Source of the DNA: Dyadobacter sp. CY326 | GTDB taxonomy: Bacteria > Bacteroidota > Bacteroidia > Cytophagales > Spirosomataceae | NCBI RefSeq assembly: GCF_021390515.1 | Contig: NZ_JAJUXI010000009.1 | Span: 124,001 to 188,000, forward strand | DNA length: 64,000 nucleotides | Direction: 5' to 3' | Shown here: piece by piece, positions 61,248 through 64,000 of the stretch | Layout of the letters: each line of letters begins with the position of its first letter | How positions within the stretch are numbered: position 1 is the first letter of the stretch | Made by a program: the position numbers and the translations under genes | Notes under the pieces: model-generated | Database searches by the model: none | What the model saw: only the letters and a program-made list of their open reading frames with translations | What the model was told of the DNA's origin: nothing

Positions 61248-63056
61248 ATGCCTAAAAAGAACCCTGAACATACGCGGATTGAGGATTATGGAGTGATTGG
61301 TAATCTGAAAACCGTTGCGCTTGTATGCGTGGATGGCTCTATTGATTTTATGTGCTATCCTGCTTTTGACTCGCCGACGGTTTTTGCAAAATTGTTGGAC
61401 AATGATAATGGGGGCAGCTTCGCCATTTATCCATTATTGGAAGGTTATAACACAAAGCAACTTTATCTGCCTTCCACGGCAGTGCTGCTCACCCGGTTTT
61501 TTTCAGAGGAAGGCATTGCGGAAGTAACTGATTATATGCCGGTCAACGACCTGATGGATAAGTCTAATGCCATTGTGCGCCAGGTAAAAACGGTTCGTGG
61601 AAAAATTACTTTTCAGGCGAAATGTAAGCCTGCTTTCGATTACGGCGGGACACAACATAACTGTGAATTGCGTGACGATTGCGTTTATTTCAATGCAGAT
61701 AATGAGGACGGGACAGTAATGCGCCTGATTGCCGACGTTCCTTTGCAGATCAAGAACAATGCGGGTTATGCGGAGTTCACTCTTGAACAGGGAAAAACGG
61801 CTTATCTGGTGTTGGAATGCGGTAAAGGTCAGGTTGAAAATGACAATCCGTTAGAAGCTTATAAGCATGATACTTACCAGGAAACGGTTGATTTCTGGCG
61901 GAATTGGTCTAAAAAATCTACATATAAAGGCCGTTGGACCGGCACTGTAAACCGCTCTGCCATTACGCTTAAATTACTCACTTCCAGGGAACTGGGTTCA
62001 ATGGTGGCCGCCCCGACATTCAGTCTGCCCGAGGTAATTGGTGGTGGCCGCAACTGGGATTACCGCTTTACTTGGATCAGGGACGCGGCGTTTACAATGT
62101 ATGCGTTTCTAAGGCTCGGATATACGGAAGAAGCAACGGCATTTCTGGAATGGATTCACGACCGCTGCCAGGCAGACAAGCTTTATCTCATGTATACGAT
62201 TGACGGCGGGCATGACATGGAAGAGAAGGAAGTAGCGAATTTGAGCGGTTATCAAAATTCAAAACCCGTCCGGATCGGAAACGGGGCGCAGGATCAGAAT
62301 CAGCTTGACATCTATGGCGAACTCATCGACACGATTTACATTTATAACAGACAGCATTCAGCGATCACTTTTGAGTTTTGGGAAACCATTGTGAAACAGG
62401 TAAATGTGGTCGTTGAAAGGTGGGACACGGCTGATCACGGGATCTGGGAGATCCGCAACACCGAAAAAAACTTCCTGCACAGTCGGCTTATGTGCTGGGT
62501 TGCGATGGACCGTGCGATCAAGATTGGTCAGCACCGATCGTTTCCTTTTCCCGAAAATGAGTGGAAACAAGTGCGTGACGCCATTTATAAAGACATTTAT
62601 GAAAACTTCTGGAATGATAAAATAGGTGCGTGGGTGCAATACAAAGGTGCCGATGTCGTCGACGCTAGCGTTTTGCTTATGTCGCTCATGCATTTCATCG
62701 CACCCCACGAACCCCGCTGGCTCTCGACATTGAAAGTTGTGGAAGAACAGCTTGGTGTAGACGTGCTTTTATATCGTTACAAAAATGGCGAAGAATCATT
62801 CGACGGCCTAGCCGGCGAAGAAGGCACATTCAATATGTGCTCGTTCTGGTACATTGAATCTCTTGCCAAAAGCGGGGAAGTCGCAAAAGCGCTCGACAGT
62901 TTTGAGAAAATGAATGGATATGCCAACCATTTGGGCTTGTTCAGCGAACAAATCGGCCACAGGGCCGAGCACCTCGGCAACTTCCCGCAAGCGTTCACGC
63001 ATTTGGCATTGATCAGCGCTGCATTAGAAATTGACAAGCAACTCGACAGGCAGTAA
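61248..63056 (+). CDS. Glycoside hydrolase family 15 protein (glucoamylase/trehalase-like)
   Basis: The start at 61248 gives 602 residues beginning MPKKNPEHTRIEDYGVIGN, the usual opening of this group; an ATG at 61221 would add nine. The N-terminal beta domain is followed by an (alpha/alpha)6 barrel with GGGRNWDYRFTWIRDA near residue 265. GLAGEEGTFNMCSFWYIES near 525 carries the candidate catalytic Glu residues. Members of this cytoplasmic GH15 subgroup hydrolyse trehalose or alpha-glucans. No signal peptide is seen. It is a single gene. Confidence 0.9.
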   Translation: MPKKNPEHTRIEDYGVIGNLKTVALVCVDGSIDFMCYPAFDSPTVFAKLLDNDNGGSFAIYPLLEGYNTKQLYLPSTAVLLTRFFSEEGIAEVTDYMPVNDLMDKSNAIVRQVKTVRGKITFQAKCKPAFDYGGTQHNCELRDDCVYFNADNEDGTVMRLIADVPLQIKNNAGYAEFTLEQGKTAYLVLECGKGQVENDNPLEAYKHDTYQETVDFWRNWSKKSTYKGRWTGTVNRSAITLKLLTSRELGSMVAAPTFSLPEVIGGGRNWDYRFTWIRDAAFTMYAFLRLGYTEEATAFLEWIHDRCQADKLYLMYTIDGGHDMEEKEVANLSGYQNSKPVRIGNGAQDQNQLDIYGELIDTIYIYNRQHSAITFEFWETIVKQVNVVVERWDTADHGIWEIRNTEKNFLHSRLMCWVAMDRAIKIGQHRSFPFPENEWKQVRDAIYKDIYENFWNDKIGAWVQYKGADVVDASVLLMSLMHFIAPHEPRWLSTLKVVEEQLGVDVLLYRYKNGEESFDGLAGEEGTFNMCSFWYIESLAKSGEVAKALDSFEKMNGYANHLGLFSEQIGHRAEHLGNFPQAFTHLALISAALEIDKQLDRQ

Positions 63057-63178
63057 GCAAAAGGAGATAACCGTTCGCTGTTTCGTTCCCACCGCTTATT
63101 CATTGGTTAGGGATAACCTTTGCGGCATAATCTAGTATTGTGCCGTTAAATCCATCTCTAATCTAAAAACTGTTTGCT

Positions 63179-64000
63179 ATGAAAAGCTTGTTAAAACAAA
63201 CCGCATTAATGGTCAGTCTTTCTGCCGGTTTAATGTTAGTGTCTTGTCAAAATGAAAGTTTGCTGCCCGCTCCTCAACAGCCTTCGGGCAATGATACGGG
63301 TGCTCGTATAGCAGGAATTCCAGCAACTGCGCCTTCGTTAAAGCTCGTGAAGCATGGTGATGAAGTGTTAATTTACTATCCCGACGGTCGGTTAAAAGAA
63401 GTGCAATACACAAATAGCGCCCAGGATTATGGGGTCAAATCATTGCGTGTGGAATATAAATACGGCGCCGATTGGACCGACTGGGTTGTAGCGACACGAT
63501 ATGAAGGCACTTTTAAAAAGCGGGAAATGAAATGGCGTATCGAGAATGGAAAAGCAACGGAATTACAAACAGCGCATTACAAAATCGGGTCCGGTGGATC
63601 GCCGTATTTGTATACCAATGCTAAGTTTGAATACAATGCCAAGCAGCAACTCATAAAAGTTATCAGTGCAACTCCGGAGAAGTCCGTGATAACATTTTCA
63701 TATGACGGTTTGGGCAATGTTACCAAACATCTGACAACACATGGAACTGGCAAGTCATTGACTGTGAGTGATTACAATGCATTTGAATATTCGGATTATG
63801 TCGGAGGATCACTTGATTTAGACAAAAATGGGATAATCAATACGATTGTGTTTGGTGCTGATGATTTACATCAGATAGGAGATCCGTATTTACCGATTTT
63901 TGGAAAATTCGGGACGAAACTGGTAAAGGTCAGACATACATCAGGTCCTACTTTCAAATTTGCCCACACATTTGATGCAAAAGGCAATGTCAAAACACAA
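63179..64000 (+). CDS. YD-repeat-like lipoprotein, 5' part (cut by window end)
   Basis: This frame starts at ATG 63179 and stays open to the last base, giving 274 residues of a longer protein. The signal ends LMLVSC (lipobox Cys23). Beyond a Pro/Gln/Gly linker are short repeats such as YYPDGRLKEVQYT, FSYDGLGNVTKHL and FDAKGNVKT, which resemble YD-type repeats found in DUF4595-like surface lipoproteins of Bacteroidota. A large cell-surface protein of unknown ligand is likely. No upstream terminator follows the GH15 gene. Confidence 0.75.
   Translation, partial: MKSLLKQTALMVSLSAGLMLVSCQNESLLPAPQQPSGNDTGARIAGIPATAPSLKLVKHGDEVLIYYPDGRLKEVQYTNSAQDYGVKSLRVEYKYGADWTDWVVATRYEGTFKKREMKWRIENGKATELQTAHYKIGSGGSPYLYTNAKFEYNAKQQLIKVISATPEKSVITFSYDGLGNVTKHLTTHGTGKSLTVSDYNAFEYSDYVGGSLDLDKNGIINTIVFGADDLHQIGDPYLPIFGKFGTKLVKVRHTSGPTFKFAHTFDAKGNVKTQ

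Noticed and set aside
1..64000. tRNA, rRNA, riboswitch or prophage genes
   Set aside because: No cloverleaf-like sequence, rRNA segment, known riboswitch core, integrase or phage structural gene was recognised by reading. A covariance-model scan would be decisive for small RNAs.

Overview
The window looks like chromosome of a Bacteroidota bacterium of the Cytophagales, most like Dyadobacter or a close Spirosomaceae relative. This rests on SusC/SusD pairs, T9SS C-terminal sorting tails, many Cys-anchored lipoproteins, FG-GAP proteins of the CRTAC1 type, weak Shine-Dalgarno sequences, and several TAnnTTTG (-7) promoter boxes of the Bacteroidota type. The genus is an inference from memory, not from a search. 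No rRNA, tRNA, CRISPR array or prophage was seen.

Layout. 1-4.7 kb: the 3' part of an M61 peptidase, a convergent epimerase and acyltransferase, and an M48 lipoprotein protease. 4.7-10.9 kb: a MarR regulator followed by a TolC / adaptor / RND-pump operon; matching palindromes sit in both promoters. 11-15.6 kb: a GIY-YIG nuclease, then a tandem family of four related secreted lipoproteins. The third copy is a decayed pseudogene fused to a duplicated fragment of the 3' end of the neighbouring DUF4965 gene. 15.6-21.3 kb: that DUF4965 glutaminase-like protein, DsbD, and argB. 21.4-33.5 kb: a c-heme/copper-monooxygenase-like protein, a CRTAC1-like FG-GAP protein and a vanadium-haloperoxidase-like enzyme in one operon, then SusC/SusD and a convergent redoxin encoded just after argH. 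33.5-36.8 kb: argH (probable TTG start), an IS200/RAYT-like Y1 transposase gene between two 20-bp palindromes, and purM. 36.9-43 kb: two secreted proteins with the same type of T9SS tail, a PQQ-type sugar dehydrogenase and a 14-repeat FG-GAP protein. 43-52.8 kb: mostly single genes: methyltransferase, PhoD phosphatase, zinc peptidase, DUF6268 protein, GNAT, SGNH lipoprotein, DUF1810, a UvrA-like ATPase, and a 42-residue membrane peptide. 53-60.8 kb: a seven-gene minus-strand run (cupin, CMD-CMD-ABM fusion, cyclophilin-like lipoprotein, O-acetyltransferase, then a three-subunit molybdenum aldehyde oxidoreductase) divergent from an AraC regulator. 60.9-64 kb: DUF1330, a GH15 enzyme, and a lipoprotein cut by the window end.

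The most distinctive content is (i) the lipoprotein array with a conserved upstream block at a fixed distance of about 115 bp and a clear duplication scar, (ii) operator-like palindromes inside the marR and efflux promoters, (iii) the copper-monooxygenase / CRTAC1 / haloperoxidase / SusCD / redoxin neighbourhood, and (iv) REP-like hairpins associated with a Y1 transposase. Functions are assigned from recognised motifs and family knowledge; nothing was searched or computed.
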